Below the pieces are notes generated by a model, which saw only the letters and a program-made list of their open reading frames with translations, did no database searches and had not been told where the DNA came from. Below, one piece after another: positions 40,688 to 50,330 of a stretch of 64,000 bases of DNA. Numbering within the stretch: position 1 is the first letter of the stretch; every line of letters begins with the position of its first letter. The stretch comes from Methanosphaera sp. (lineage in GTDB: Archaea > Methanobacteriota > Methanobacteria > Methanobacteriales > Methanobacteriaceae), in assembly GCA_017430835.1 (NCBI GenBank), contig JAFRMD010000023.1, forward strand, positions 57,326 through 121,325, read 5' to 3'. The translations under genes were made by a program, and so were the position numbers.

Positions 40688-40954
40688 ATGGATTTTTTAA
40701 CAATATCTGAATTGTTCCTAATGTTATGTCTGGTTATTTATATGTTAGCTAACATAAGAATAGCTGCTAGAAGAACAACTGGATCAGCATTAGCTGGTGT
40801 AGGTGGTTTCACAGTTGCTTTAGCTGTTGTTTTAACAATGGTTTCATCTTTAACTGCTGTGACTTTTTGTAGGGATATAGCATTTGCATTACTTATCTTA
40901 AGTCCTGTTGGAACAATTGCAGCCGCTACAGTATTAGGTGGGGGCGAATTATAA
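40688..40954 (+). CDS. ehbB: Energy-converting hydrogenase B subunit B
   Basis: MnhF/MrpF-like integral membrane subunit, 88 residues and three helices. The conserved family Arg-Asp pair is in CRDIAFALLILSPVGTI. Its TAA stop shares a base with the ehbC ATG (TAATG at 40952), implying coupled translation. Confidence 0.82.
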   Translation: MDFLTISELFLMLCLVIYMLANIRIAARRTTGSALAGVGGFTVALAVVLTMVSSLTAVTFCRDIAFALLILSPVGTIAAATVLGGGEL

Positions 40955-41265
40955 TGGTAAGTGCAAGTTTAGATCTTACCTTTACTCTCGGTGATCCAAT
41001 ATCAATTATATTGGGTATAATTTTCATTATCCTTGGTATTATTGTATTGATTACTGCGAAAGGATTGTTAAGTAATACTAGTGATGACTTACAATATGCA
41101 GTATTTGGAAGGTTAGAAATATTAGGTATTGTAGATATGGTCAGTGTATTAATCTTAATATTAATTGGTCAACCAGCATTAGGAGTAGTATACTTTATAT
41201 TAGCACCATTTGCAACACACGCTATAGCTAGTGGACATTACCGTGGAGAACAAGGAGAGCATTAA
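40954..41265 (+). CDS. ehbC: Energy-converting hydrogenase B subunit C
   Basis: MnhG/MrpG-like membrane subunit of 103 residues with three helices ([20 protein letters not shown] is the first). It precedes ehbD directly. With ehbA and ehbB it reproduces the E-F-G order of Mrp antiporters, consistent with an ion-translocating module. Confidence 0.82.
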   Translation: MVSASLDLTFTLGDPISIILGIIFIILGIIVLITAKGLLSNTSDDLQYAVFGRLEILGIVDMVSVLILILIGQPALGVVYFILAPFATHAIASGHYRGEQGEH

Positions 41266-41266
41266 T

Positions 41267-41554
41267 ATGATAGATGGAAATATATTAGTACAAAATGCTG
41301 TACCTTTGGCATTATACATATTTGCTATTTTAGGAGCAATAGTATGTCTAATTCAAAAAGACTTACTTAAAATGGCAGTTTTAACCAGTGTATCTGGTTT
41401 TGCAGTAGCTGCAATTTATCAGCTTTTATTAGCTCCTGATGTAGCATTAACACAAGCTGTAGTAGGAGCAGCAATCATCCCAACATTAGTTGGTCTTTCA
41501 GTATTGAAAACTAGAGAACCTCCTGTAACAGATGATGTGGAAGGTGATTCCTAA
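41267..41554 (+). CDS. ehbD: Energy-converting hydrogenase B subunit D
   Basis: Membrane subunit of 95 residues with the DUF4040/MbhD signature [21 protein letters not shown], part of the antiporter-like module. I chose ATG 41267, which has AAGGAGAG at 41251-41258 in the end of ehbC. An in-frame earlier TTG or ATG would add a hydrophilic tail overlapping ehbC. Confidence 0.82.
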   Translation: MIDGNILVQNAVPLALYIFAILGAIVCLIQKDLLKMAVLTSVSGFAVAAIYQLLLAPDVALTQAVVGAAIIPTLVGLSVLKTREPPVTDDVEGDS

Positions 41555-41946
41555 TGGCAATTGAATTTGTTCAATGTGGAGCATTAGTAACTGCAGCACT
41601 TTTAATGATTATAGGTTTAGTAGCATTAGTCTACTTAGACAACGTTCTTAAGAAAATTATCGGAGCAGCATTCATAGGGGATGGTGTAAACCTCATATTA
41701 ATATCATTAGGTTACAGAGCAAACGGTATTCCATACATGCTCTTACCAGAAATGGATGTTAATAGTTTCTTAGGTCAAGCATCATATCCATTACCATTTG
41801 CATTAGTATTGACAAGTATTGTAATCGGTGCAAGTACACTTGCTGTACTATTAGCACTTTCTGTAGTTTTATACAAAAGACATGGAACACTTAGTGCAAC
41901 CGCTCTTTTAAACGATAAAAAATTAGGAGAGGAAAATAATGAATAG
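41554..41946 (+). CDS. ehbE: Energy-converting hydrogenase B subunit E
   Basis: NuoK/MnhC-like subunit, 130 residues with three helices. Family features are the GLVALVYLDNVLKKIIGAAFI helix and FALVLTSIVIGASTLAVLLAL. A one-base TAATG overlap with ehbD indicates coupled translation. Confidence 0.82.
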   Translation: MAIEFVQCGALVTAALLMIIGLVALVYLDNVLKKIIGAAFIGDGVNLILISLGYRANGIPYMLLPEMDVNSFLGQASYPLPFALVLTSIVIGASTLAVLLALSVVLYKRHGTLSATALLNDKKLGEENNE

Positions 41947-41979
41947 TGCTAAATATACAACTCAAGGGGGTAATTTCTA

Positions 41980-43494
41980 ATGGATGGAACTATATTTATA
42001 CCATTAATGGTAATTATTCCAATAATATGTGCTGTATTAGTAAACTTATTACACGGTGCACAAAAAACTACTAAAGCAATTGCTTTTATAGCAGCAATTT
42101 GTATGCCAATCATACCTTTAGTAGCAACATTCGGAAACCATTTCTTTGGTGGATATCAACCTTTAATAAATGGTGGATTAAAAGTTGTTCTTCCTGAAGT
42201 TTCAAATGCTATAATTTCAGGTACATTCCTCGAACTATTCCACCCGGCAATCACATATGCATTCGGACCAGGACAACAAATAATATTATTTATCCTAGGT
42301 TTAGTAGCAATGTGTGCAGTATTCATATCAATCGCTGAAACTAAAAAGACATCTGGTGTATACTTATATATGTTATTCATGCTAACTGCAGCATTAATGG
42401 CATTTATATTAACAGATGATATATTTAACTTATATGTATTCTTTGAAATTGCAGCATTAGTACAAGTAGGTCTTATACTAGTCTCAAGAGTAAGAGGAAA
42501 CTATGAAACTGGTTTAAAATATATGTTACTCGGTGAAGTCGGTGGATCATTCATGCTTTTAGGTATTGCATTAATCCTCGGTTTAACAGGTAACGTAAAC
42601 ATTTCAGACATAGTAATGATGATACACACAGGATTAGTAAATCCACAAAACCCAGTATTATTATTCGCATGCGGAATGTTAATTTATGGATGGTTATATG
42701 CAACAGGTTTACCACCATTTAATGCAATTAAATCAGAAATATATTCAAAAGGTTTACCTAGCGGATCTATGATATTACAATCATTCTCAGTAATAGGTTG
42801 TATTTCAATAGGTTTAGTAATAATTAGAATCTTCGGATACTTACCAACAGCTCACATGGCAATGCTCGCAGTAAGCGTACTTGCAATGATTTTAGGTATC
42901 TGTATGGCAATGGTACAAGATGATTACAAACGTATTATTGCATACTTAGCAGTTGGAGAATTAGGTTACATTGGTGTAGGTTTAGGTTTAGGAACTGCAC
43001 TCGGTATAACCGCAGGATTATTCCAAGCAGTAAACGAATTAGTAGTAACTTCCTTCCTATTCATAGGATTTGGATTAGTATTATACAAAACCAGAACAAG
43101 TAAAATTAGTAAACTTGGTGGATTATTACCAGAAATGCCTACAGCAGCATTATTAACAATACTTGGAGGATTAGCAATGGCAGGAGTACCTCCATTCAAT
43201 GTATTCCAAAGTAAATACATGTTATGTCAAGCTGCAATCACAGCAGGAATCCCAGAACTCGCAATCATAATGATTATATTAAGTATTGTAACATTCTTAG
43301 CATTCCTCAAAATGGCTTACGCAATATTCCTCAGAGAAAAACCAGATGATTTGGAAGTATCATCAGCAAAACTACCAAAAACAACAATAGCTGTAATGGT
43401 AGTGTTCTTAGTTGTATGTTTAATCATTGGTCTCTTCCCTGGTTTAGTAGTGAACAAATTAGGTGTATTAGCACTTTCAGCATTAGCATTATAA
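41980..43494 (+). CDS. ehbF: Energy-converting hydrogenase B subunit F (antiporter-like)
   Basis: Large proton/ion-translocating subunit homologous to NuoN/NuoL and MrpD, 504 residues with about fourteen membrane helices. The key charged residues of the family are visible: an intramembrane Glu in NLYVFFEIAALVQVGLI and a Lys in DYKRIIAYLAVGELGYIGVG. It is the main candidate for ion pumping in the complex. AAGGGGG upstream of the ATG is the ribosome-binding site. Confidence 0.88.
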   Translation: MDGTIFIPLMVIIPIICAVLVNLLHGAQKTTKAIAFIAAICMPIIPLVATFGNHFFGGYQPLINGGLKVVLPEVSNAIISGTFLELFHPAITYAFGPGQQIILFILGLVAMCAVFISIAETKKTSGVYLYMLFMLTAALMAFILTDDIFNLYVFFEIAALVQVGLILVSRVRGNYETGLKYMLLGEVGGSFMLLGIALILGLTGNVNISDIVMMIHTGLVNPQNPVLLFACGMLIYGWLYATGLPPFNAIKSEIYSKGLPSGSMILQSFSVIGCISIGLVIIRIFGYLPTAHMAMLAVSVLAMILGICMAMVQDDYKRIIAYLAVGELGYIGVGLGLGTALGITAGLFQAVNELVVTSFLFIGFGLVLYKTRTSKISKLGGLLPEMPTAALLTILGGLAMAGVPPFNVFQSKYMLCQAAITAGIPELAIIMIILSIVTFLAFLKMAYAIFLREKPDDLEVSSAKLPKTTIAVMVVFLVVCLIIGLFPGLVVNKLGVLALSALAL

Positions 43495-43506
43495 TAAGGT
43501 GATAAT

Positions 43507-43839
43507 ATGAATATGTACGATAAACTTGTAGAAACATTAAAAAGTACATTTGGGCAAGATCCAGAAAAAACATTGGTAACTGGACCACAAACTTCATCAA
43601 TATTGTCTGCTGAATTAGTGTTTATTGCATCTGTTTTAATAGCTGCATTAACAATAAGATTAGTAAGTCCAGCATTGATGATTTTCACAGTTGTAGCATT
43701 AATGGTAGTATTTGTGTATGCAACACCAATCATGCCTAAATTATACAAAGAACATAGTGATGATTTTAACAACATGATGTTCTATGCTGTATTGACATTA
43801 GCAATAATTGCAATAGTATTCTACTGGGGGGTATTCTAG
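43507..43839 (+). CDS. ehbG: Energy-converting hydrogenase B subunit G
   Basis: Small membrane subunit, 110 residues. A hydrophilic N-terminus of about 40 residues is followed by three helices (LVFIASVLIAALTIRL, MIFTVVALMVVFVYATPI, MMFYAVLTLAIIAIVFYWG). It has no homology I can name beyond Ehb; assigned from position and size. Its stop codon touches the ehbH start. Confidence 0.72.
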   Translation: MNMYDKLVETLKSTFGQDPEKTLVTGPQTSSILSAELVFIASVLIAALTIRLVSPALMIFTVVALMVVFVYATPIMPKLYKEHSDDFNNMMFYAVLTLAIIAIVFYWGVF

Positions 43840-44127
43840 ATGAAAGGTTCCATAAGAGATGTTGCATTAGCATTGGCAATCTTTGCATTTACAGTAATAT
43901 TCTTAAGTTCAGTAGTGGACTTTAGTGGAATGATTTTCCCTGGTATTAACTATATTTATCAAGGAGTAGGTGTATCAATTGCACCAAACTTAGTAACTAA
44001 CATAGTATTCGATTTCAGAGGATTCGATACCCTCGGAGAAGCATTTATTTTGATAAGTGCAGTAGTAACAACAATGTTAGTATTCGGTAGAGGAAAAGTA
44101 AACCTTGGAGGTGACGATGATGAGTGA
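43840..44127 (+). CDS. ehbH: Energy-converting hydrogenase B subunit H
   Basis: Membrane subunit of 95 residues. The C-terminal DFRGFDTLGEAFILISAVV is the MbhE/MrpA-C-terminal signature. It starts directly after the ehbG stop (TAGATG). Its 3' end carries the ribosome-binding site of ehbI. Confidence 0.78.
   Translation: MKGSIRDVALALAIFAFTVIFLSSVVDFSGMIFPGINYIYQGVGVSIAPNLVTNIVFDFRGFDTLGEAFILISAVVTTMLVFGRGKVNLGGDDDE
44107..44114 (+). promoter_or_regulatory. Full-length ribosome-binding site deciding the ehbI start
   Basis: GGAGGTGA is an eight-base match to the 16S 3' end, five bases before ATG 44120. Confidence 0.75.
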
Positions 44128-44605
44128 TCTTCTTAAATTAATCGCATACCCAATATCATTTATCATGATGGGTTACGGTGTAATGACAATACTCGGTGGT
44201 CACATAACCCCTGGTGGAGGTTTCCAAGGTGGAGCTATGATGGCTTCTGGAGCAATATTATGTATCCTCATATATGGACTAAAAGATAATCCTTTCAATC
44301 TTTCACACGAAAGAATGTCCTTAGTAGAAAGTTGTGGAGCATTACTCTACATTATCTTAGGACTAATTGGTTTATTCGCAGGTGGATCTTTCCTATACAA
44401 CTCAGGAACAAACATCTACGGATTAGTACCAGCAGGATTACAACAATTGTTAAATTACCCAGATGCATTACAAGCAGGAATTATCCCATATTTAAACATT
44501 GCTATTGGAGTAAAAGTATTTATAGGATTAACTACTTTAGTAATTCTCTTCTACGGTGTAACAAAATATGCTGGGGATTACATAGATAATGAGGAAATAG
44601 ATTAG
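44120..44605 (+). CDS. ehbI: Energy-converting hydrogenase B subunit I
   Basis: MnhB/MbhF-like membrane subunit, 161 residues. The signature GGHITPGGGFQGGAMMASGA is unmistakable. ATG 44120 is preferred over the earlier in-frame TTG 44105 and ATG 44117, because the perfect ribosome-binding site at 44107-44114 overlaps the first and crowds the second. It overlaps ehbH by eight bases. Confidence 0.82.
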   Translation: MSDLLKLIAYPISFIMMGYGVMTILGGHITPGGGFQGGAMMASGAILCILIYGLKDNPFNLSHERMSLVESCGALLYIILGLIGLFAGGSFLYNSGTNIYGLVPAGLQQLLNYPDALQAGIIPYLNIAIGVKVFIGLTTLVILFYGVTKYAGDYIDNEEID

Positions 44606-44616
44606 GAGGAGTTTTA

Positions 44617-44931
44617 ATGGTTTTAGAAACAACAGTACCATTTTTACAATCAATAGGTCCTAACTTGTTTGGTTTAGCATATATCGGACCAACTGTATGT
44701 GCTTTCATTATAGGACTTATAGCTGGAGCAATTATGCATAAAACTCCAACTAATGGAATAAAATTAAATACTTCCTCTTGGATTGCAATAATAATAGGTG
44801 CTATATTAGTGGCATACTGGTTAGGTACATTCCCATACTATGGCGGATTACCACTCGGACCAGGATTCGTCATGTCAGTAATTGGTGCTATTATTGGTAG
44901 AGGAATATTAGGAACAAAGGTTAAAGCTTAA
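44617..44931 (+). CDS. ehbJ: Energy-converting hydrogenase B subunit J
   Basis: Membrane subunit of 104 residues with three helices (AYIGPTVCAFIIGLIAGAIM, WIAIIIGAILVAYWLG, MSVIGAIIGRGILG). Specific to Ehb-type complexes as far as I can tell; assigned by position. AGGAGG precedes the ATG. Confidence 0.72.
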   Translation: MVLETTVPFLQSIGPNLFGLAYIGPTVCAFIIGLIAGAIMHKTPTNGIKLNTSSWIAIIIGAILVAYWLGTFPYYGGLPLGPGFVMSVIGAIIGRGILGTKVKA

Positions 44932-44946
44932 GTGGGGTAATAGAGA

Positions 44947-46305
44947 ATGTTTTTATCAAATCCAGGTAAATGTAAGGGCTCAGGTGATTGTGTAGATGCT
45001 TGCCCTACTGATGCAATTAAATTAGTTGATGGAAAAACCGTAAGCTGTATAACCTGTGGAAAATGTGAACGTGTTTGTCCAAACAAAGCCATATACAAAA
45101 ATAAATATGGTGGTTATGTAGTAGACAGAACAAAATGTAACTTATGTGGTATGTGTATCAACGTTTGTCCAGTAGACGTTATTACAGTAAAAGACGGAAA
45201 AATCATGGGTATGTGTTCAAACTGTGGTATCTGTGTACCTGCATGTCAATATGATGCAAGAATGCCGGGACCATCCAAAGCTGCACCAATGGAAAATGAA
45301 ATGGTCAGCAGAGTAAATGTGGGAACCGTCCATGAAGACTGTATTGAATGTGGAAGATGTGCATACTTCTGTCCTTCAAATTCAATAAAATTCTCATACA
45401 TAGAACCAGGTGTCTGTACAAAATGTGATTTATGTATAGATGTCTGTCCTAGAGATGCAATTGGACCAATTGAAGAAGGCGGAGCTTATCAAGTTGACAT
45501 GGGAAAATGTGCACTCTGTTACAAATGTTTAATAGAATGTCCAAACGATGCAATTACAGCAAAACATTTACAACTTGAAATCAATCAACCAGAATATGAT
45601 GTTGAAAATGATACAAGAATGATTGCATGTATTGATTGTGAACTATGTGCAGATGCATGTCCAACAGATGCTTTACAAGTAGTAAATAAAAGAGTTCGTT
45701 TCGACGTCGATTTATGTACATTATGTGGAAATGAAAACGGCGAAGCAGCATGTGCAGAAGACTTTGCACACGCACCATGTACAAATGCATGTCCACAAGG
45801 CGTACTTGAATTCGTACCAGACTCCAAAATTACACTCGAAGGTGTATGTGTAGTCTGTGGTGGATGTATAGAAGTATGTAAATATGATGCACGTAAATTC
45901 TCAAGTACTGTATGGAATGGAGAAATCGGACCACAATGTATTAAATGTGGAATATGTCAAGAAGTTTGTCCAAAAGATGCAATAGCAGTTGTTGATGGAG
46001 AAGTTAAAGTTAACTTCGACAAATGTGTACTCTGTGAAAAATGTGCAATGCACTGTCCAGTAAACGCAATACCTAAAACAACACCACTTAAAATGAAAAT
46101 TTCAAGTGGATACTCATTCATAAACAATAATTTATGTATTGGATGTAATCGTTGCGTAGACGCATGTATATTCAAAGCAATTGCACCTGACGAAGAAGGT
46201 AACTTGAAAATTGATCAAGACAGATGTATCTACTGTGGAGCTTGTAGAACCGCATGTCCAGCAAGAGCAATTAAAATACAAAGAGATTTCGAGGCACAAA
46301 TATGA
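44947..46305 (+). CDS. ehbK: Energy-converting hydrogenase B polyferredoxin (subunit K)
   Basis: Polyferredoxin, 452 residues. Twelve CxxCxxCxxxC-type motifs plus two variants ([12 protein letters not shown] at the N-terminus, and one near residues 255-280 with a long insertion, [13 protein letters not shown]) suggest about fourteen [4Fe-4S] clusters in total. It is a soluble, peripheral electron wire between the hydrogenase module and ferredoxin acceptors. Its stop overlaps the ehbL start by four bases (ATGA), consistent with stoichiometric synthesis. Cys codons are almost all TGT, as expected from base composition. Confidence 0.88.
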   Translation: MFLSNPGKCKGSGDCVDACPTDAIKLVDGKTVSCITCGKCERVCPNKAIYKNKYGGYVVDRTKCNLCGMCINVCPVDVITVKDGKIMGMCSNCGICVPACQYDARMPGPSKAAPMENEMVSRVNVGTVHEDCIECGRCAYFCPSNSIKFSYIEPGVCTKCDLCIDVCPRDAIGPIEEGGAYQVDMGKCALCYKCLIECPNDAITAKHLQLEINQPEYDVENDTRMIACIDCELCADACPTDALQVVNKRVRFDVDLCTLCGNENGEAACAEDFAHAPCTNACPQGVLEFVPDSKITLEGVCVVCGGCIEVCKYDARKFSSTVWNGEIGPQCIKCGICQEVCPKDAIAVVDGEVKVNFDKCVLCEKCAMHCPVNAIPKTTPLKMKISSGYSFINNNLCIGCNRCVDACIFKAIAPDEEGNLKIDQDRCIYCGACRTACPARAIKIQRDFEAQI

Positions 46306-46847
46306 GTTTAGGAAAAATATTTTTAAATGGGATTTATACCAACCTCAAAAGATTAATCTTTGCAAGTGATCGTGTAACTGACATGCAATTCCGTAACGAT
46401 GTGTTAAATGGAAATGTTAAACCAGCACCTTTAGTTGCAGAAGTTGAATGTATTGGTTGTGGAGGATGTTCAAATGTATGTCCTACCAAAGCAATTGTTA
46501 TGACTCCAATAGAACCAGTAGAAATTGCAGATGGAATAGTAAAAACTGCAGTACCTGAAATCAATGAACTCGACTGTGTACACTGTTACCATTGCCACGA
46601 TTTCTGTCCAATATTTGCTTTATTTGGAGTTGCAGCAACTATACATCCAAATGACGTTGGTAATAAATGTAGTAAAGATGTAAATAGTATGCTTTTGGAT
46701 CCTAGTGAAATATCTGAGGCAAAAATTAAGGACATCGCACAATACTTAACCGATGACTCAATTATCCAAAAGAATAAAGAAATGAAAGAAAAATTACAAG
46801 CTCAAGAAGAATCAGCAGCTGATTCAAGTGAAGCTGGAGAAGAATAA
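46302..46847 (+). CDS. ehbL: Energy-converting hydrogenase B ferredoxin-like subunit L
   Basis: Two-cluster ferredoxin subunit, 181 residues, with [12 protein letters not shown] and [12 protein letters not shown]. It corresponds to the NuoI-like electron-transfer subunit. The C-terminal 40 residues are charged and low in complexity. It overlaps ehbK by four bases. Confidence 0.83.
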   Translation: MSLGKIFLNGIYTNLKRLIFASDRVTDMQFRNDVLNGNVKPAPLVAEVECIGCGGCSNVCPTKAIVMTPIEPVEIADGIVKTAVPEINELDCVHCYHCHDFCPIFALFGVAATIHPNDVGNKCSKDVNSMLLDPSEISEAKIKDIAQYLTDDSIIQKNKEMKEKLQAQEESAADSSEAGEE

Positions 46848-46858
46848 GGGGGATTAAA

Positions 46859-47308
46859 ATGGGACTTAAAGGAACTTCACGATCAAAGTCAATCCACGTT
46901 ATGCTAGTATATACTGGTGGTTGTAATGGTTGTGATATTGAAATAGTTAACGCAGTTTTATCTCCAAGATTCGATCTGGAACAGTATAATGTATACTTAA
47001 CTTGGAATCCAAGAGAAGCTGATGTTCTTGTAGTAAGTGGTCCTGTAACCCACTGGACTAAAGAGCCACTAATTAAAATCTACGAGTCAATACCTAATCC
47101 AAAATTAGTTGTTGCAGTAGGAGCATGTGCATTAACCGGTGGAGTATACAAAAATATTCACGGAGAAATACCTTCCGAAGAAATTGAAGGACCTGTAGAA
47201 AACGTAATACCAGTAGATGCTAAAATCCCTGGATGTGCAGTAAGAGCTAAAGATGTAGTAGCTGGTGTAGCATCAGTTATTCCAATCATAAACGGCTTAA
47301 AAGATTAA
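46859..47308 (+). CDS. ehbM: Energy-converting hydrogenase B small subunit M
   Basis: NuoB-like [NiFe]-hydrogenase small subunit, 149 residues, carrying the proximal [4Fe-4S] cluster. The four ligands appear as [11 protein letters not shown] (Cys22 and Cys25), VGACALTGG and [10 protein letters not shown]. The ribosome-binding site GGGGGATTAAA before the ATG is informative: almost the same sequence precedes the apparent ATA start at 60653. Confidence 0.9.
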   Translation: MGLKGTSRSKSIHVMLVYTGGCNGCDIEIVNAVLSPRFDLEQYNVYLTWNPREADVLVVSGPVTHWTKEPLIKIYESIPNPKLVVAVGACALTGGVYKNIHGEIPSEEIEGPVENVIPVDAKIPGCAVRAKDVVAGVASVIPIINGLKD

Positions 47309-47333
47309 ATAAATTTGTAAGGAGTATTTATAT

Positions 47334-48485
47334 ATGGTTACAAAAATAGATGGAGCAACAACTTGTAACGAAGTAGAAAGACAAGTTTTTGAAACAGAAA
47401 TCGATATGGGTACAGTACATCCAGCAGCATTAGAACCTTACAGAGTAAGATTCTTCGTAGAAGATGAAATTGTTAAGGATGCTGAGATTACTGTAGGTTT
47501 AAATCACAGAGGTATCGAAAGAATCATGGAAGGTTTACCTGTAGAAAAAGCAAATGCTTTAACCGAAAAAGTATGTGGTATATGTTCAAATGGACACATT
47601 TACAATTCTTGCCGTACCGGTGAAGGTGCAATAGGAATTGAAATACCAGAAAGAGCAGTATACTTAAGAGTTCTTGCAGAAGAATTAGAAAGACTTCACA
47701 GCCACATGCTTTACTTAGGTCACGGTTCAGAAGTATTAAACCATGAAACATTTGCAATGAGAATTTTCTACATCAGGGAATCTGTCATGGAATTATTATA
47801 CATGATGGGTGGAAACAGAGTACAATATGGTATATGTGTACTTGGTGGAGTAAGACCTAGAGCAGACTTAAACTTAAAAGAACAACAAAGAATTCTTGAT
47901 GTAATGGACTACATTGATGACAAAGTAGGAGCATTTGCAGAAAGATTTGTTGCAGATCCAATGGTAATGCACCGTATTGTTGGTACTGGTGAATTATCAC
48001 AAAAACAAGCTTTGGACTTACACGTAACCGGTCCATCATTAAGAGCAACAGGATATGAGTTTGATCAAAGAACCGAAATGTTTGAATACGAAGACTTTGA
48101 GTTTGATGTAATCACACAAGATGGTGGAGACGTAGCAGCAAACATCTTAATGAGAGTTACTGAAATCTTTGAATCAACAAAAATTATCAGACAAGTTATC
48201 AAAAACTTACCTGATGGTCCAGTTGTTAACAGAGACTGGGAAATGGTTGATTCACCAGTATACAAAAGTTACATAGAAGTACCTCGTGGAGTATGTTTCC
48301 ATTCATATGGTTTAGAAGACGGTAAAGTAAGACACAGTGTTATAAGAACACCATCCATGTCTAACATTGGTGCAATGCAAGAATCATGTATTGGTCACCC
48401 AATACAGGATGCACAACTTGCAATTGTTTCTTGTGATCCATGTTTCACTTGTACTGATAGAGCTATACAAATAATTAAATTATAG
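47334..48485 (+). CDS. ehbN: Energy-converting hydrogenase B large subunit N (catalytic)
   Basis: NuoD-like [NiFe]-hydrogenase large subunit, 383 residues. Both nickel-binding pairs are intact: CGIC (Cys81, Cys84) and DPCFTC near the C-terminus (Cys370, Cys373), so the active site should be functional. The chain ends soon after the second pair, so there is little or no cleavable extension. AAGGAG lies upstream of the ATG. Confidence 0.93.
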   Translation: MVTKIDGATTCNEVERQVFETEIDMGTVHPAALEPYRVRFFVEDEIVKDAEITVGLNHRGIERIMEGLPVEKANALTEKVCGICSNGHIYNSCRTGEGAIGIEIPERAVYLRVLAEELERLHSHMLYLGHGSEVLNHETFAMRIFYIRESVMELLYMMGGNRVQYGICVLGGVRPRADLNLKEQQRILDVMDYIDDKVGAFAERFVADPMVMHRIVGTGELSQKQALDLHVTGPSLRATGYEFDQRTEMFEYEDFEFDVITQDGGDVAANILMRVTEIFESTKIIRQVIKNLPDGPVVNRDWEMVDSPVYKSYIEVPRGVCFHSYGLEDGKVRHSVIRTPSMSNIGAMQESCIGHPIQDAQLAIVSCDPCFTCTDRAIQIIKL

Positions 48486-48496
48486 GAGATCAGACA

Positions 48497-49498
48497 ATGG
48501 ATTTATTAACATCAATCATTTATGTAGTCGTTACTTTCATAATTGCTGGTTTCGTAGCTTTATGGTTACCAGGTATAGAAAAGAAATCTGAAGCTAGAGT
48601 ACAACAGAGGATTGGACCTCAACTTACTAGTCCAGGTATCTACACTACATTAAAGTTCTTGTACAAACATGCTTTAACTCCAACAGCAGTTATGCCTAGA
48701 GTATACAACGCATTACCTCTCATTACATTGATAGTTGTAGCAGTTGTATTCTTGTTATTAATACCACCTGTAATGGTTGCATGGGGTCCTTTTGCTAGTA
48801 TTGTAGCAATTGTAGGTTTATTAAAAGTAGAAGAAGTAATGTACTTATTCATGAGTTCATTCTCTCAATCACTCTTGTCTAAAACTATGCCTTTCCCTGA
48901 CCAAGCTAAAGGTTGTAAACATAGAGGTGCAAAAAAATCATTCATTGAACAGATAAGTGCTAGTAGGTCATTAAGACTTATATCTTATGGTAGTTTACCA
49001 TTTTATATATCATTATTTATACCTGTAATAATGGCTGGTAGTATTGACTTGGCTGATATCGTTAGATACCAACAAATCACTGGTCCTTTATTATTCTCAC
49101 TTCCAGGTATAATTGGTACAATAGCATTCTTCATAGGATTCTTAATAATATTAAATGCAAACCCATTTGCATTCTTGGAAGGTCATTCTGATGTAATTCA
49201 AGGTCCATTACTTGAATATATGGCAAATTCAAGAGCAATATATACAATGGCACATGCATTTTTAATCTTTGTTGGGGCATGTTTATACTCAACATTATTC
49301 TTAGGAATACCTCCAACAATGAGTATATTATTCATAATACCTATTGTATGTTCAATAATCATAACAATGGCTATTGCAGTAACAAGTGCATTTGCACCAT
49401 TATTCACTAACCGTGAATTCTATCCAGTAGTTATTGCTACAAGTTTGATTGCAGTAGTAGGAATTATAACAGCAGTATTAACTACTGTAATAATATGA
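48497..49498 (+). CDS. ehbO: Energy-converting hydrogenase B membrane anchor O (NuoH-like)
   Basis: NuoH/HyfC-like membrane subunit, 333 residues and about eight helices, linking the hydrogenase to the antiporter module. The conserved loop ARVQQRIGPQLTSPGIYTTLKF is near residue 35, and NPFAFLEGHSDVIQGPLLEY carries the acidic residues of the quinone-site-like cavity. Short gap to ehbN. Confidence 0.9.
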   Translation: MDLLTSIIYVVVTFIIAGFVALWLPGIEKKSEARVQQRIGPQLTSPGIYTTLKFLYKHALTPTAVMPRVYNALPLITLIVVAVVFLLLIPPVMVAWGPFASIVAIVGLLKVEEVMYLFMSSFSQSLLSKTMPFPDQAKGCKHRGAKKSFIEQISASRSLRLISYGSLPFYISLFIPVIMAGSIDLADIVRYQQITGPLLFSLPGIIGTIAFFIGFLIILNANPFAFLEGHSDVIQGPLLEYMANSRAIYTMAHAFLIFVGACLYSTLFLGIPPTMSILFIIPIVCSIIITMAIAVTSAFAPLFTNREFYPVVIATSLIAVVGIITAVLTTVII

Positions 49499-49508
49499 GG
49501 GTGATAAG

Positions 49509-49778
49509 ATGAAAATTGTATTACGTGAACATCATATTATTGGTTTAGGGGGATACATTGTTGAACTAAGAACTACCTTCAGAAACTTAATTGTAGTTAA
49601 TCACTCTGATGAACCAATTAAATTAGAAGTTCCTGTTCTATCTGATAGTTGGATTGAAGAACATGAAGCTCTTGGTTTGGAAGTAATTCCTGTTATGGAT
49701 GATGATGACTATTTAGTCACTTTCCAAGTTGCTAAACATAAATTAGATGAAGAAAGAAAACAATTAGGAAGTAATTAA
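49509..49778 (+). CDS. ehbP: Energy-converting hydrogenase B subunit P
   Basis: Small soluble protein of 89 residues with no cysteine and no membrane helix. It corresponds in position and size to EhbP of M. thermautotrophicus; its biochemical role is unknown. It is the last gene before the operon terminator. Confidence 0.75.
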   Translation: MKIVLREHHIIGLGGYIVELRTTFRNLIVVNHSDEPIKLEVPVLSDSWIEEHEALGLEVIPVMDDDDYLVTFQVAKHKLDEERKQLGSN

Positions 49779-49799
49779 GTACTTCCTTAACTTTTTTTT
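49767..49799 (+). terminator. ehb operon terminator
   Basis: GGAAGTA (49767-49773) and TACTTCC (49780-49786) form a perfect seven-pair stem with a six-base loop overlapping the ehbP stop codon. It is followed by an eight-T run at about 49792-49799. Confidence 0.75.
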
Positions 49800-49844
49800 A
49801 TTTTTAAGTTATTTTATTCATTTCTTAATTTTATTATACATACA

Positions 49845-49852
49845 TTTATATA
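49845..49852 (+). promoter_or_regulatory. Probable feo TATA box
   Basis: TTTATATA places the transcription start near 49872-49876, inside the adjacent DtxR-like boxes. The leader is about 120 bases. Confidence 0.55.
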
Positions 49853-49863
49853 TTATGAAAAAC

Positions 49864-49891
49864 TTAGGTATACCTAATTAGGTGCAACTAA
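49864..49891. promoter_or_regulatory. Tandem DtxR/IdeR-like metal-responsive operator at feo
   Basis: TTAGGTATACCTAA (49864-49877) is a perfect 14-base palindrome of the type bound by iron- or manganese-dependent DtxR-family repressors. It is followed without a gap by a second, imperfect copy, TTAGGTGCAACTAA (49878-49891). Both lie over the predicted transcription start of feoA, as expected for iron-dependent repression. No DtxR gene is in the window. Confidence 0.7.
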
Positions 49892-49995
49892 CTTTTTAGA
49901 TTATATTATTTGAACCTATTCTATATTAAGATATTTTTTATTGATTGGTGAACAGAGTTTAAAAAAACATTACAATTATTTTCTGGAGGAAAAAC

Positions 49996-50220
49996 ATGAC
50001 AAAAACAGTAGATGATTTACAATTAGGAGAAACTGGAGTAGTTAAAAAACATAAAATACACGGAACTTTAGGAAAACATCTCAGAGAAATGGGACTAATC
50101 AATGGAACTCCAATCAAATTAGAAAGAAAAGCACCATTAGGATATCCAGTAGAAGTAAGAATTCAAGGATTTTCTTTAGCTTTAAGAAAAGAAGAAGCTC
50201 AGGCAATTGAATTAGAATAA
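49996..50220 (+). CDS. feoA: Ferrous iron transport protein A
   Basis: Small SH3-like cytosolic partner of FeoB, 74 residues, with the family pattern HLREMGLINGTPIKLERKAPLG and a C-terminal LALRKEEAQAIELE. GGAGG sits before the ATG. It is 110 bases upstream of feoB and controlled by the tandem operator. Confidence 0.93.
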   Translation: MTKTVDDLQLGETGVVKKHKIHGTLGKHLREMGLINGTPIKLERKAPLGYPVEVRIQGFSLALRKEEAQAIELE

Positions 50221-50266
50221 TCTAATTTCAATCTAATTTTATTTATTAATTATTTATTTATGTATT

Positions 50267-50304
50267 AACGTCGTTGTTTATTCTTTATTTATACGACACT
50301 CGTT
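50267..50304 (+). other. Possible hairpin between feoA and feoB
   Basis: AACG (50267) with CGTT (50301), and TCGT (50271) with ACGA (50293), could pair around an 18-base T-rich loop with a CACT bulge. It might tune the feoA:feoB ratio; weak. Confidence 0.25.
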
Positions 50305-50330
50305 TTGAAACCTAAATTTTAAGGGATTAT

